DNA from: Desulfopila inferna
GTDB taxonomy: Bacteria; Desulfobacterota; Desulfobulbia; Desulfobulbales; Desulfocapsaceae
NCBI RefSeq assembly: GCF_016919005.1
Contig: NZ_JAFFQE010000009.1
Location: 1-64,000 of the forward strand
DNA length: 64,000 nucleotides
Direction: 5' to 3'
The notes beneath the pieces were generated by a model. It saw nothing but the letters and a program-made list of their open reading frames with translations. It searched no databases and was not told where the DNA came from. Positions 9,418 to 20,333 of this stretch are shown piece by piece. Made by a program: the position numbers and the translations under genes. Numbering within the stretch: position 1 is the first letter of the stretch; every line of letters starts with the position of its first letter.

Positions 9418-9948
9418 CTACAGCGAGGCGGCAGCCCTGGAGGCCTGGTCATAAAGGCCGGAGAGAAGACGTAGCAGGGATGCTGTTTCGCTCACCTCGC
9501 CGCCGTCCTGCTCCAGATTTCTGTAGACCGAAGTAAGACAGCGCTCGCGGATCTCCCGGTATATTCTACAGGCTTCAGAGCCTTCCGTGGTGGTGGAATA
9601 AAATATTTCCTTACCCCGCTTCTCTTTGTGAACCAGATCGAGCTTCACCAATTTTTTCAATGAATAGTTGACCGTATGGTGGTCTTCAATATGCAGGACA
9701 AAGCAGATATCGACAAGCCTCTTTTCTTTGCTGCGATGATTGACATTATGGAGAACAAGAACATCGAGGGGGCTGAAATCTCTATAGCCTGCGGCGTTCA
9801 TGCAGCGTATCATCCAACGGGAAAAGGCATTGTAGGCAATGATCATGCCGTATTCAAACTCACTGAGGTGCCAGCTATCCGGCGAAGTGAGATGCTCGGA
9901 CGAGACTATAGGGACAACAGGCTTGGGAGTTTCCGGTATATCACTCAT
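9418..9948 (-). CDS. MarR-like winged-helix transcriptional regulator
   Basis: A 176-residue protein with a winged helix-turn-helix at about residues 60-135. FSPLDVLVLHNV begins the DNA-binding domain, HHTVNYSLKKLVKLDLV is the recognition helix region and the wing follows. A proline-rich ~25-residue N-terminus precedes it, and the C-terminus is helical, as in MarR dimerisation helices. Regulators of this type often sit beside TRAP or aromatic-acid genes and act as ligand-released repressors. It is convergent with dctM and is the obvious candidate to bind the 34-base palindrome at 6097-6130. No palindrome is visible at its own promoter (9949-10202). Confidence 0.8.
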   Translation of the reverse strand: MSDIPETPKPVVPIVSSEHLTSPDSWHLSEFEYGMIIAYNAFSRWMIRCMNAAGYRDFSPLDVLVLHNVNHRSKEKRLVDICFVLHIEDHHTVNYSLKKLVKLDLVHKEKRGKEIFYSTTTEGSEACRIYREIRERCLTSVYRNLEQDGGEVSETASLLRLLSGLYDQASRAAASL

Positions 9949-10202
9949 TTTAATTCTTTGCTGATTATAAATGAGACTCAGCCAGTTTCATGGTGTCGGC
10001 CTTCGGCTGATTCTCATCGATTATTTGATAGTTGAATACGTTTCCTGAACTAAAGATACCATTCTTATCCAGGAAAACCAACCAAATCAGCTGAAAACGA
10101 GCCAGAATAGCCTGAATTTAACGGCAAATTGTCGTCTTTTTGCTGTCGTTTTCTTGCCTCACACAGATAGTTACTCTTGCTTCTGGTCTGTTCCGGGGTC
10201 CC

Positions 10203-12302
10203 CTACTGGTCATGAATAATTCCACCCTGAATGGCAGGTAGGAAGAGTGGCCATGGAAACACACCGTCATGAGTAAGTCGAAGCACGAAAAAATCACCAA
10301 CCCCTGATCCGCTCGTATTCGTATAAGGATAGAGAGGCTGCTCACCCTCTGGCCCCAGCCATGGAGCATCACTTTTACCGGTAATGAAGATTTCCCCGCT
10401 CCGACCAGTCGTCACATTTACTCCGAGATCAAACGTAGATCCGAAGAAGCCGTGTGAGATGTAACCGCCGTTCCCGTTCAGTATCAGCAGATAAATATCA
10501 TTCGATACCTGTCCTCCATGAGTCAGTGCCGGTTGGATACCGCCAGGCCCGAGCCACCCTGAAGCGCTTTGTCCGGTAAGATAGAGCGTTTCCCTTTCGT
10601 CGATGGCAATGCCAAGACTTTGCTCAAAGTCGGCTGAACCATAAAAAGTGTGCCAACGATAGGTTCCTTCGCTGGTCAGCTTGACGGCTACGGTATCATA
10701 ATTGCCGGTGTAGGTGTTGAGCGGCGGAATTGCTCCGGGTCCGTTCCAGCTGTTATCGCTGCGCCCGGTGAAGTAAATATCGTCATCCTTGCCCAGCACC
10801 AGGCCGCCATAGGCAGGATCGATGGACTCAGAACCATAAAAGGTATGCCACTGATAAGTACCGTTACTGTTCAACTTGAGTACCAGCATGTCATAAAATG
10901 TGCTCAAGGCATGCAAAGGGCTCTGACCGGCTGGCCCGCTCCAGGTGCAATAGCTCTCGCCAAGAACAATAGGATCACCATTGCTATCCACCTGGATATC
11001 AAACCCACCATCCTGGGCCGAAGAGCAACCAGGAGAGTCACCCTTCCCGTAAAAGGTGTGCCAGACATCATGGCCATTGGCGTCGAGTTTGAGCACGAAG
11101 ATGTCCAGCAAACCGGTATAGCTGTTGAGGGGGGCCGCCAGTCCGCCCCAATCCGCGCTACTGCTTCCCGTTATAAAGAAAGAGTCGTCGCTCAGGGCCA
11201 GGCTCCTGCCACTGTCATCACCCGGTCCACCGAAGAAGGTATGCCATTTGTAGTTGCCGTCACTGTCCAACTTGAGCAAGAAACCATCTTTGGGACCGCC
11301 TCTGAACGAATTGATAGGGCTGCTGTCAAATAACCATCCCAACGGGCCATCCCAGGAGGCTCCACTGGAGCCTAAAACATAGATACCGCCGTCGGCACCT
11401 ACCTGGATTTCAGTGCCGGAATCATCACCTGGAGAGCCGTAAAAAGTATGCCACAAATACTTGCCGGCGCTGTTAAACTTGACAACCATGAGATCAGAAC
11501 CACCACTATGGCTATGGAGAGGCGTCCTCCCAAATCCGCCCCAAGGCGCAAAAATCCAGGAATCATTACTGTATCCAGCGACATAGATATTGCCGTCACT
11601 GTCGACCGCCACATCTTGGCCGCTATCTGTATCGCTCGATCCCAGGAACAGATGCCACTCATAAACCGGATCTATCAGCAATGGCCGGGTAGAATCATAT
11701 TTGCCGACCTCGAACCCCAGACTGCCGTCTTTGTGCATTGCAAACCGGACGTCTACCGGTCGCTTTTCTTCCTCATGCTCCTGCCACGCTATTGGTGGGC
11801 TGAGGGTAAACATTCCCTTTTCGCCAAAATCCGAGAGTTGGAGCACACCTTTTTCAGTAACGCTAGCGACTCTATCATACCTGAAACGAATAGCACGTGG
11901 ATCCGTTCCCGCTTGGATACGGTACAGGCTTTCCATGATTTCAGAATCTTTTGTTTCAAACCGAAGGTCGACACCAGGCCAGAGATTTCGATACTCCACT
12001 ACTTCACTATTTTCTCGTCGGGGATCCGCTCCAGTCGTTCCCTGGTAAATTTCCGTCAATACCTACCCATTTCCTGCAATATACATTCGATCTTTTGCAA
12101 AACCGATCACATGGCGTTTCGACTCCATTTGAATCGTCTTGTCGGGTTCACCGAATTTTTGTCCATGTCCAGGGAAACCAGATGAAAGGGAATTACCTGT
12201 GTCCATGAAAGTTAAGGGATGTCCTGCTTTCGCCGTGAAGGCATTACAACAAGCCAGGAACAGGGCACATACGAAACACAAAACTATCTTTGCTTTTCCC
12301 AT
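10203..12302 (-). pseudogene. Secreted SBBP beta-propeller protein with one in-frame amber codon
   Basis: The gene reads as one frame from ATG 12302 (AAGGAG 7 bases upstream) to 10203, broken only by TAG at 12063-12065, codon 80. Upstream of the TAG is a signal peptide (~27 residues, ending near AKA) and the start of the N-terminal domain common to SBBP proteins. Directly downstream the same frame continues that domain (~100 residues) and then seven repeats, each with a core like WHTFYGS followed by a D-x-D-G-x-I-Y-V/I-x-G blade strand, which fits a seven-bladed propeller. Frame and sequence character are unbroken across the TAG, so this is a recent nonsense change, a read-through stop or a sequencing error. 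A TTG at 12059 could start a truncated protein without a signal peptide. Probable location is the cell surface or periplasm; function unknown. Confidence 0.75.
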
Positions 12303-12635
12303 CGTGGTCTCCTTTATCACGAAGAAGAATGATTTACCTCTCGTTCGAGAGCCAAAGCAAAACTATAAACGAATCCTGTGAATTCCGAGAACAGACTGTT
12401 ACCAGGCCGATCTGTGCATCTATCTGCAAACCAATACGTTCCGTTGTTAGATAATTAGTTCAACATGCCAAATCATGACGTAATGCGCAAGCATTATGTT
12501 ATTGTAAATGCATTGTAATTGCAGAGAAAGAGTGTTTATCTAGTCTTGAAATATTTTTTTTTGCATGATAATTCTCAGAGTCGCAACAATCTTATATCTC
12601 AATACCTCACACTTATGTTGGGCCGGTCTCATCGG
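12303..12635. other. Promoter-side intergenic region of the SBBP gene
   Basis: AT-rich non-coding sequence upstream of the minus-strand SBBP gene, presumably holding its promoter. I see no confident -35/-10 pair, repeat or reading frame with recognisable content. Confidence 0.4.
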
Positions 12636-12705
12636 CAGCGATGTCTCTGCCCTGATCGAATCATCGGAGCCGTAAAAGGTATGCCGTTGGTGCTGCCCGA
12701 CTGAT
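12636..12705 (-). pseudogene. Relic of an SBBP repeat
   Basis: On the minus strand this stretch translates as HQRHTFYGSDDSIRAE, matching the blade core WHTFYGSPGDDSG of the neighbouring SBBP protein. No start or longer frame surrounds it. It is probably what is left of a second, deleted SBBP gene or of a partial duplication. Confidence 0.5.
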
Positions 12706-12857
12706 CAGCTGGGCGCCGAAAGGAGGAATAACTATTTCTTTATGTCCAGGATTTGCAGGCTTGAAAGAATTACTCTCATTCTATCCGCCTTTTCCGGATC
12801 AGCACTTTTAATGAGTTGCCGGGTAAGCTTAGCATCTGTGTTCTGGTGCCGAAGGGA

Positions 12858-12919
12858 TAAAAAAAGAAAACCCGAACCATCAAGTCACTCTCTACAAGGT
12901 GCTTAATGTGTTCGGGTTT
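12858..12919 (-). terminator. Rho-independent terminator (third of a tandem set)
   Basis: On the minus strand AACCCGAAC and GTTCGGGTT pair around a ~32-base loop and are followed by TTTCTTTTTTT. It is the most distal of three consecutive terminator-like hairpins beyond the tRNA 3'-end copy at 12993-13016. Confidence 0.65.
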
Positions 12920-12920
12920 A

Positions 12921-12961
12921 AAAAAAGAGGGGCCCTGCAACAATGTTCCGTTAACAGGGCC
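12921..12961 (-). terminator. Rho-independent terminator (second of a tandem set)
   Basis: On the minus strand GGCCCTG and CAGGGCC form a 7-bp stem with a 17-base loop and are followed by CCTCTTTTTTT. It fits transcription arriving from the right, that is from the original tRNA gene before the island inserted. Confidence 0.7.
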
Positions 12962-12966
12962 AATAT

Positions 12967-12986
12967 GTAAAAGCCCAGATCGGGCT
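12967..12986 (-). terminator. Short tRNA terminator (first of a tandem set)
   Basis: On the minus strand AGCCC-GATCT-GGGCT followed by TTTT is a compact terminator directly beyond the tRNA 3'-end copy at 12993. It is probably the native terminator of the tRNA gene now at 17886-17962, displaced by the island. Confidence 0.6.
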
Positions 12987-12992
12987 GTTGGA

Positions 12993-13016
12993 AACTTGGT
13001 GGCGATGCAGGGAATT
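12993..13016. repeat. Distal attachment-site copy (24-bp direct repeat of tRNA 3' end)
   Basis: These 24 bases are identical to 17882-17905, which cover the CCA end, acceptor strand and part of the T arm of the tRNA gene. Integrases that use tRNA genes as attachment sites leave exactly such a copy at the far end of the inserted element. The pair bounds an element of about 4.9 kb. Confidence 0.8.
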
Positions 13017-13546
13017 ACACCGGATCGAATCTCGCCTCACCTAAGTTATTGTTTTTAGGTGATCATAATCTCCATCCCACTCTCGTGTGGATAAAGAAAG
13101 GTCTTTCTACAATACTATGATTTACAAGTCAAGACTTTTTTTGATGAGGTTTATTGCGGTCTTTTGAATTCATTAAAATGATATCAATGCTCGGTATATC
13201 CAGTGGATTCAAGGAAGAATCTGCGCCACTTTCGAAGGCCCCATCTGTAACAGGCAGACAGATACTTCCTGCAATTACCCATCAATTAAAAGTAACTTCT
13301 ACAACAAGCTGAGTATACACAGCTTCATATCTTGAGATCACATTTCCAACACTCGTTATCAATTATACGGCAATGAAACTCGGGCTCTTGACGCTATCGA
13401 GCATCTCTGAATAGTAGAGCACCTGCCTAAATCATCTTTAATAGTGATCATCTTTGCAATTCTTCACTTCCGTTTTTAGTCTTCCCGCAACTTCAACCCT
13501 TCAAGTTCGAGGCGTTTCAGAAGTTTCACCAGGTAAATTGATTGTT
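13017..13546. other. Non-coding, decayed island sequence
   Basis: About 530 bases with no convincing gene. The part next to 13546 may hold frame-shifted C-terminal sequence of the AlbA_2 remnant (minus-strand LVKLLKRLELEGL), but the link is weak. Confidence 0.4.
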
Positions 13547-14224
13547 TTACCGACGGAATTCTTTCCGGTATCGCAGCCCTGTTGCAAGAAGGTAATCCCG
13601 GTGGCCCATGGCGTTAAGCAGGGCCTCGCGGAGGGCGCCTTCCGGCAGTTCCAGCCGCTCTTTACGTTCAAAGCCGATTTCGTAGGCTGTATTGAGATGG
13701 GCCAGCAGGTAATTGACCGCCGCCTGATAATTGCTTAGGAAATCTGCGTCATAAACCTTTTGGTCGAGGATGCGGCTTGTTGTCCTGCCTTGAAACAGGC
13801 AGCAGTTGACGGCGGATCCTGGCACCACCAAGGAGGAGGTAGAACAAAGGAGTAGAGAACCGGCATAGGTCATCCGTCGCTGTTTGAGCAGGCCCAGATT
13901 TTCGAGCAGCCTCTCTGAGTCCAGCGCAGGCGTGATGTCGCAAATCCGGACCAGTTCATCATAGGCGACTCGGTTCAGATCTGAGGGCCAATTAAAGCGG
14001 TCATTTGTCTTCTCATCAAAATAGACCAGACCCTCGCGATAGAAAAACTCCCTGATCTCATCCCGATTCATCTGCTGGCAGGTTGCGCCTTCACGCAGAT
14101 AGAATTTACCCGATGAGCTGTGTGGCTTGAATCGACTCGCCGGGACAGAGACGACAAGAACACCTGCCACCTCTTCACACTCCACCATCAGAGGAGGTTC
14201 GAGGTTACGGGCTATGGACTGCAC
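13547..14224 (-). pseudogene. AlbA_2 / COG2865-type ATP-binding protein, truncated at both ends
   Basis: The 225-residue frame matches the middle of proteins that start with a Schlafen AlbA_2 domain and continue into a winged-helix/ATPase-like region: IQSIARNLEPPL at the N-terminus, YLREGATCQQM near residue 45 and LPEGALREALLNAMGHRDY near 195. Full members are roughly 400-500 residues. Here the first ~60-90 residues are missing and the frame ends in RYRKEFRR just after the HRDY motif, where family members continue. No start signal is evident. These proteins are common on mobile elements and are presumed DNA-linked regulators. It lies inside the tRNA island and is surely non-functional. Confidence 0.7.
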
Positions 14225-14349
14225 TTCGGAGTGCAGATTGGGTTTCGGTAAATATTCAGCATAAATTCCAAATTAGAAGTAGTTCCCAAAAATTGAACAA
14301 GCTGTTAAGTTGCAAATCTGCTACTTATAGTACCCAATATAGGACTCTA

Positions 14350-14650
14350 ATGAAGTCGCAGAAAATGGCAAAAAGAACGAGAAGGAGACACTCAGCAGCA
14401 TTTAAGGCAAAAGTCGCTATGGCAGCAGCGATGCCTGGAGATAAAACACTGGCAGAACTAGCTCAGCATTTTGAAATGCATCCTAATCAGATCACCACTT
14501 ATAAAAAGCAATTGAGCGAAGATGCTGCCTGCAAAGATTGGGCAGCTGACGTTGGAAAATGATTTTTAGAAGATTTGCTCACCAAGGTGGAATTATTGAG
14601 CGCACAGCGCTGATAGACCACACCCATTCTCAAACAAACTGAATTTTCCC
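14350..14650 (+). pseudogene. IS3-family insertion sequence remnant (orfA plus start of orfB)
   Basis: From ATG 14365 the frame encodes a typical IS3 OrfA helix-turn-helix (RRRHSAAFKAKVAMAA, LAELAQHFEMHPNQI) but ends after ~65 residues, about two-thirds of the normal length. Another frame at 14598-14642 reads ERTALIDHTHSQTN, matching the start region of IS3 OrfB, and then stops. No catalytic DDE domain remains and no terminal repeats were found. It is an inactive scar inside the island. Confidence 0.7.
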
Positions 14651-14669
14651 ATCGATTTTCAAAAAATAG

Positions 14670-15779
14670 ATGCAGAAAACTATATATTTACATATTGGAT
14701 ATTTTAAAACTGGTTCGACTTCGATTCAATTTTTATTGAGTCAGAATTATAAAAGGTTGTTAAAAAAAGGCGTTCTCTATCCAAAAACAGGCAGAAGAGG
14801 ATACAAAGGGCAACATCATAGTGCCATTCCTCTTTTAATGTGTGTAAAAGCAGGACTTCATTGTCCTCCATGGTTCAAAAATTCCTTCTCTCTTAAAGCC
14901 GACCCTGAAGTTTTGATAAAAAAACTTGTTTCTGAAATTGACTCTTTTGCTGGAGATACTGTTGTTTTGAGTTCTGAAGAATTTGTGCGTTTAGGAGTTG
15001 CAGAAGGACAGGCACATCTTAGTAGATTAAGAAAATATTTAGATAAATATGAGATAAAGATCGTCTGCTATATACGTCGTCAAGATGATTACATAGAGTC
15101 AATGTATAATGAAATCGTTAAATGTGGAGGAGTACCAGTCAATATTTCTGAGAATGGTGGAAAACCTTTTCTCGGAGGATTTCACGATTATCATAAATGC
15201 CTTTCAATATGGTCAGAAATTTTCGGTAAAAACAATATAATAATGAGAATTTTTGATAAAGAAAGTTTGCCTCACGGTGTGAGTGTTGATTTTGCTGATA
15301 TTTTACAAATAGATGACATCGAGACGCTGAAAGAAATCAGAATGAACCCACGGATTGATAATAAATATGTTGAAGTAATGAGACTGTGTAATCAAAAAGC
15401 CCGAAACAAAAGGGAGCTAGAGGCGGTAAGGGATTTTTTTTCTAATTTGACACACCAGGAGCAGGAAAATATTAGCAGGCAAAAATACAGATTACTTAGC
15501 CTTGATCAGCGAAAACAGATTTTGGAATATTATAAAAAATGCAATAGATGTATGGGTAAGACATTTTTTCAAAGCAAAGAAGGGATTTTCAATGATATTG
15601 CTGAAAGTACACATTTAGATATAAATAATAGGGATGCAGAAAATGAAATGATGCAATATTGGGAATCGATCAAGGACTCAAAGTATTATAACAATGCTCC
15701 TTTTTTAAAAAGTTTTAATTCTTTCGTCTATGTATATTCATTATATAAGAAAGCTGTCTCCCATTTTTTTTCAACCTAG
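14670..15779 (+). CDS. Sulfotransferase-like protein (island cargo)
   Basis: A 369-residue protein. Near the N-terminus, after the strand IYLHIGY, is FKTGSTSIQ, which matches the 5'-phosphosulfate loop (PKTGTTSL) that binds PAPS in sulfotransferases. SSEEFVRLG near residue 107 and the strand IVCYIRRQDDYIESMYNE near 136 match the 3'-phosphate binding region (R...S). The C-terminal ~130 residues are lysine-rich and unassigned. The likely reaction is transfer of sulfate from PAPS to a glycan or other surface molecule. The gene is strikingly AT-rich compared with its surroundings and lies between IS remnants in the tRNA island, so it is clearly acquired. The frame is intact, and the start ATG at 14670 has no strong ribosome site. 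Confidence 0.7.
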   Translation: MQKTIYLHIGYFKTGSTSIQFLLSQNYKRLLKKGVLYPKTGRRGYKGQHHSAIPLLMCVKAGLHCPPWFKNSFSLKADPEVLIKKLVSEIDSFAGDTVVLSSEEFVRLGVAEGQAHLSRLRKYLDKYEIKIVCYIRRQDDYIESMYNEIVKCGGVPVNISENGGKPFLGGFHDYHKCLSIWSEIFGKNNIIMRIFDKESLPHGVSVDFADILQIDDIETLKEIRMNPRIDNKYVEVMRLCNQKARNKRELEAVRDFFSNLTHQEQENISRQKYRLLSLDQRKQILEYYKKCNRCMGKTFFQSKEGIFNDIAESTHLDINNRDAENEMMQYWESIKDSKYYNNAPFLKSFNSFVYVYSLYKKAVSHFFST

Positions 15780-16105
15780 CACCATGTACGAACAAAAACT
15801 TCGCATATATTCGAATTATTTACCAAAAAAATAAAGCCAGCATCAGCACTACTTAGTGTCTGTCCAAAATTCATACAAACTTCCTTCCATCTCTTTGTGA
15901 GCAGCGTTGCTGAGGATCTTGCAAGTAAAACCCAATAGTCGATGAGATTTGCCTATGTCAACACATTTACAGGTTTTGGCCTGACGTATACCTGAACGGA
16001 CGATAACGTATAATAATTTTCGCACATTTAGAATGAAGAGGTGGCCTCAACATGGTTAATTGGCAGTCGCCAAACGTTAACCATCAACCAGAGGAAAAGG
16101 CCACC
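15780..16105. other. Region upstream of the IS256-type transposase
   Basis: AT-rich, non-coding. TGTCTGTCC near 15859 resembles ends of some insertion sequences, but I found no matching inverted copy downstream of the transposase, so the left end of the element is not defined. Confidence 0.3.
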
Positions 16106-17317
16106 ATGAGAAGAGATTATACAAAGAAATTAAGCAATGTCATCGAGATTAACGAATCTCAGATTCAAGATCATCTTGGAGAACTCGTCCGCGGAACTGT
16201 TGAGGAGACCATCAATGCTATGCTTGACGCCGAAGCAGATGCCCTCTGTAACGCCTCAAGATATGAACGCAGTGAGGCTCGCAAAGACACCCGAGCCGGA
16301 TATTACAAGAGAAACCTGCACACTAAAGCCGGTGAGGTGGAATTAAAAGTGCCCAAACTCCGGCAGCAGAAGTTCGAAACAGCGATTATCGAACGTTACC
16401 GAAGACGGGAATCCTCCGTTGAAGAGGCCATGATCGAGATGTACCTGGCAGGTGTCTCTGTTCGTCGTGTTGAAGATATAACGCAGGCTCTATGGGGAAC
16501 AAAGGTCAGCCCTGGTACAGTCTCAAACCTGAACAAAAAGATCTATGCCCGTATCGAAAAGTGGCGGAATCGTCCGATCAAGGGTGAACATCCATACGTT
16601 TATCTCGATGGAATTGTGCTTAAGCGCACCTGGGCTGGTGAGGTAAGAAACGTTTCTGTCCTTGTTGCCGTTGGAGTATCACACAGCGGCCACCGGGAGA
16701 TACTGGGAGTTGCCGAAGGAGCCAAGGAGGACAGAGCCGGATGGTCCGGTTTCCTGCAGCATTTGAAAGAGCGTGGTTTGCAAGGAGCAAGGTTAATCAT
16801 CAGCGATGCCTGTATGGGGCTGGTTGAATCGGTTGGTGATTATTTTCCAGAAGCGATGTGGCAACGATGCACTGTTCATTTCTATCGCAATATCTTCAGC
16901 GTAGTGCCAAAGGCCAAGATGAAAGAGGTGACCATCATGCTCAAGGCAATTCATGCCTCTGAAGATCTCCAGGCGGCACATGAAAAAGCTGCAGCGGTAG
17001 AGGTAAAGATGAGAAAAATGAAGCTCTACCAGGCGGCTGATAAGCTCAAGGAAGGCATTGCCGAGACATTGACGTATTACAGTTTTCCAAGCCAACACTG
17101 GCGTAGAATCAGAACAAACAATCCTCTGGAAAGGATCATGCGGAAGATCCGCCGCAGGACCAATGTTGTAGGCGCCTTTCCCGATGGCAATTCCGCACTG
17201 ATGCTGGTTGCTGCACGGCTTCGTCATATAGCTGGAACCAAGTGGAGTACTAAGCGCTATCTGAATATGCAGTTGCTGAGAGAGTTGGAGATAGAAAAGC
17301 AGATGGAGGTAGCGTGA
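16106..17317 (+). mobile_element. IS256-family (mutator-type) transposase
   Basis: A 403-residue transposase from ATG 16106; an in-frame ATG at 16052 would add 18 residues. It shows the IS256/MULE layout: an N-terminal DNA-binding part with the RAGYYKRNL and VPKLRQ motifs, then the DDE core with first Asp in YVYLDGIVLK, second Asp in LIISDACMGL, the CxxH motif in WQRCTVHFYRN and the catalytic Glu in NNPLERIMRKIRRR. All key residues and the normal length are present, so the protein may be active. It moves DNA by a cut-and-paste or copy-out route. Terminal inverted repeats could not be identified. A hairpin repeat follows at 17331-17390. Confidence 0.9.
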
Positions 17318-17330
17318 GGAGCACAGCAGT

Positions 17331-17390
17331 GCCAAAATACAAGATCAAGCCCTCCGGGTGCTCGCTTCGCTCACAACCTTGTATTTTGCC
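17331..17390 (-). repeat. Hairpin-forming interspersed repeat, copy 1
   Basis: AAAATACAAG (17334-17343) and CTTGTATTTT (17378-17387) form a 10-bp stem. Read on the minus strand, AAATACAAGGTTGTGAGC, then GCACCC, then GGCT-x-GA recur in the same order at 61299-61362, so this is one copy of a short dispersed element rather than only a transposase terminator. Confidence 0.55.
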
Positions 17391-17437
17391 CCTTTGCTGC
17401 GCTTGACCAGAAATTGAAAGAAAAGGAAAAAAATGAA

Positions 17438-17795
17438 TTAAACGGCTACCTCAAAATCAAATGTGCGAAAAATATTTGACACTACCTGGCGGAGTGAACC
17501 ACTCTCGCTGAGGCCGAAGAGTTGATGCGAGGGGAGCAAGAAAAGCTGCATGTATGCGTTCTTGTCTCCTCGGGTTGAATACAAAAGTAATCCAAGGTGC
17601 TTCTGATTATTGAATAAAGGAAGCGATGCTTCTTGCTCTAAATCTGGCTGCTCGTAGCGCCCCAGTACGGAGAGAATATCTGAACTCAGTCTTGCCGACA
17701 AGAGCTTTCAAGTCCTTTGGAATACGTAAGCTGAAGATATAGCCGGAAGATGACTGATACAGGAATGCAGGTTGTGCGGAAAAAGAAAAGCCCAT
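17438..17795 (-). pseudogene. Tyrosine integrase remnant (N-terminal fragment)
   Basis: From ATG 17795 the frame reads FLYQSSSGYIFSLRIPKDL, then VGKTEFRYSLRTGALRAARFRAR, the typical N-terminal arm of phage/island integrases with a DUF6538-like domain. It stops at 17607 after ~62 residues; another overlapping frame runs on to 17438. Core-binding and catalytic domains are absent. It lies immediately beside the tRNA attachment site, exactly where an island integrase is expected, and points away from the tRNA. The island can therefore no longer excise by itself. Confidence 0.7.
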
Positions 17796-17881
17796 CGTTT
17801 ACCTCCTCTCGTGTGTATAACGAGGGTGGATAAAGATGGGCCTAAAATCGCTGACTTGTGAATTTATTCAGCAATATCATT

Positions 17882-17905
17882 AACTTGGTGGCGATGCAGG
17901 GAATT
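17882..17905. repeat. Proximal attachment-site copy within the tRNA 3' end
   Basis: Identical over 24 bases to 12993-13016. It covers the CCA, discriminator, acceptor strand and start of the T arm, so insertion restored a complete tRNA gene. Together the two copies define the island. Confidence 0.8.
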
Positions 17906-17962
17906 GAACCCCGGACAACACGGATATGAGCCGTGTGCTCTAACCATCTGAGCTACATCGCC
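17886..17962 (-). tRNA. tRNA with CAT anticodon (elongator Met, or Ile2)
   Basis: 77 nt including an encoded CCA. Acceptor strands GGCGATG and CATCGCC pair fully, the D arm is GCTC..GAGC, and the anticodon stem CACGG/CCGTG holds loop CTCATAT with anticodon CAT. The T arm has TTCAATT in the loop. It lacks the three G-C pairs of initiator tRNA at the base of the anticodon stem, so it is elongator Met or the lysidine-modified Ile2; I favour Met, but the sequence alone does not decide. Its 3' end is the integration site of the adjacent island. Confidence 0.92.
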
Positions 17963-18111
17963 ATTCAATAAGGGGAAAATAATTACTCTATTCAAGAAAG
18001 AGTGTCAACATCTTTTTCCGCTCTCTTTCACCTGATTTGCCGGCCGGATTCCCTGGCTCAAAGACCGGACGGCGGTATAAAATAAGGCGATAATATCTCT
18101 ACCGATATTAG

Positions 18112-18146
18112 AAAAGGAGGACCACAGCAAGAGCGGTCCTCCTTCT
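18112..18146. terminator. Terminator downstream of groEL
   Basis: AAGGAGGACC and GGTCCTCCTT form a 10-bp stem with an 11-base loop, flanked by A and T runs. It lies after the minus-strand groESL operon and before the tRNA gene and terminates groEL. Confidence 0.8.
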
Positions 18147-18192
18147 TTATATACTACACTCACTATGTGAGTTCAGGCTGATTGGAACTGGC

Positions 18193-19866
<1,674 letters not shown>

Positions 19867-19911
19867 TTATCTTCCCTGCGGTGCAAGGGCGGATATGAGG
19901 GGTATAATTAC

Positions 19912-20199
19912 TTATTCTATAATTCCAAGAACGTCATCTTCACGCATGATGAGATAGTCTTCACCATCAAGCTTTACGTCTGTTCCGCCGTATTTAGAAA
20001 AGAGTACACGATCACCCTCTTTCACCTGGAGGGCAACACGTTCACCTTTATCGTTATTTTTTCCTGGCCCAACCGCTACAACCTCGCCCTCTGCCGGCTT
20101 CTCTTTTGCACTGTCAGGAATAATAATTCCACCTGCAGTTTTTGCCTCTTCCTCCAATCTTTTGACCAGAAGACGATCGTTTAATGGACGAATTTTCAT
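19912..20199 (-). CDS. groS: Co-chaperonin GroES (10 kDa)
   Basis: A 95-residue protein of normal GroES length, opening [12 protein letters not shown], with the mobile-loop region [13 protein letters not shown] and the roof loop VGPGK. It caps the GroEL ring. An AGGAGGAAGTAATG start gives an excellent ribosome site. The upstream region (20200-20333) has no CIRCE element (TTAGCACTC-N9-GAGTGCTAA), so HrcA-type control by that operator is not supported. A GACCCGGGTC palindrome lies near 20276-20285, of unknown meaning. Confidence 0.98.
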   Translation of the reverse strand: MKIRPLNDRLLVKRLEEEAKTAGGIIIPDSAKEKPAEGEVVAVGPGKNNDKGERVALQVKEGDRVLFSKYGGTDVKLDGEDYLIMREDDVLGIIE

Positions 20200-20333
20200 T
20201 ACTTCCTCCTATCTACATTAATTTCTACTATGATGAGTGGCCGCACATCGACCTCCCAGTTAAAAAAATAACCCGGACCCGGGTCACAAATTTGAGACTG
20301 GCCAAAATATATGGTTGGAAAATTAAAAATCAA

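Noticed and set aside
12063-12065. TAG in the SBBP gene as pyrrolysine
   Set aside because: Pyl genes are not in the window, SBBP proteins are not known Pyl users, and a mutation or read error is simpler; kept only as an option to test.
15855-17440. Terminal inverted repeats of the IS256-type element
   Set aside because: TGTCTGTCC at ~15859 has no inverted partner downstream of the transposase, so the element ends are left undefined.
20200-20333. Possible CIRCE operator upstream of groES
   Set aside because: No TTAGCACTC-N9-GAGTGCTAA or near variant is present.
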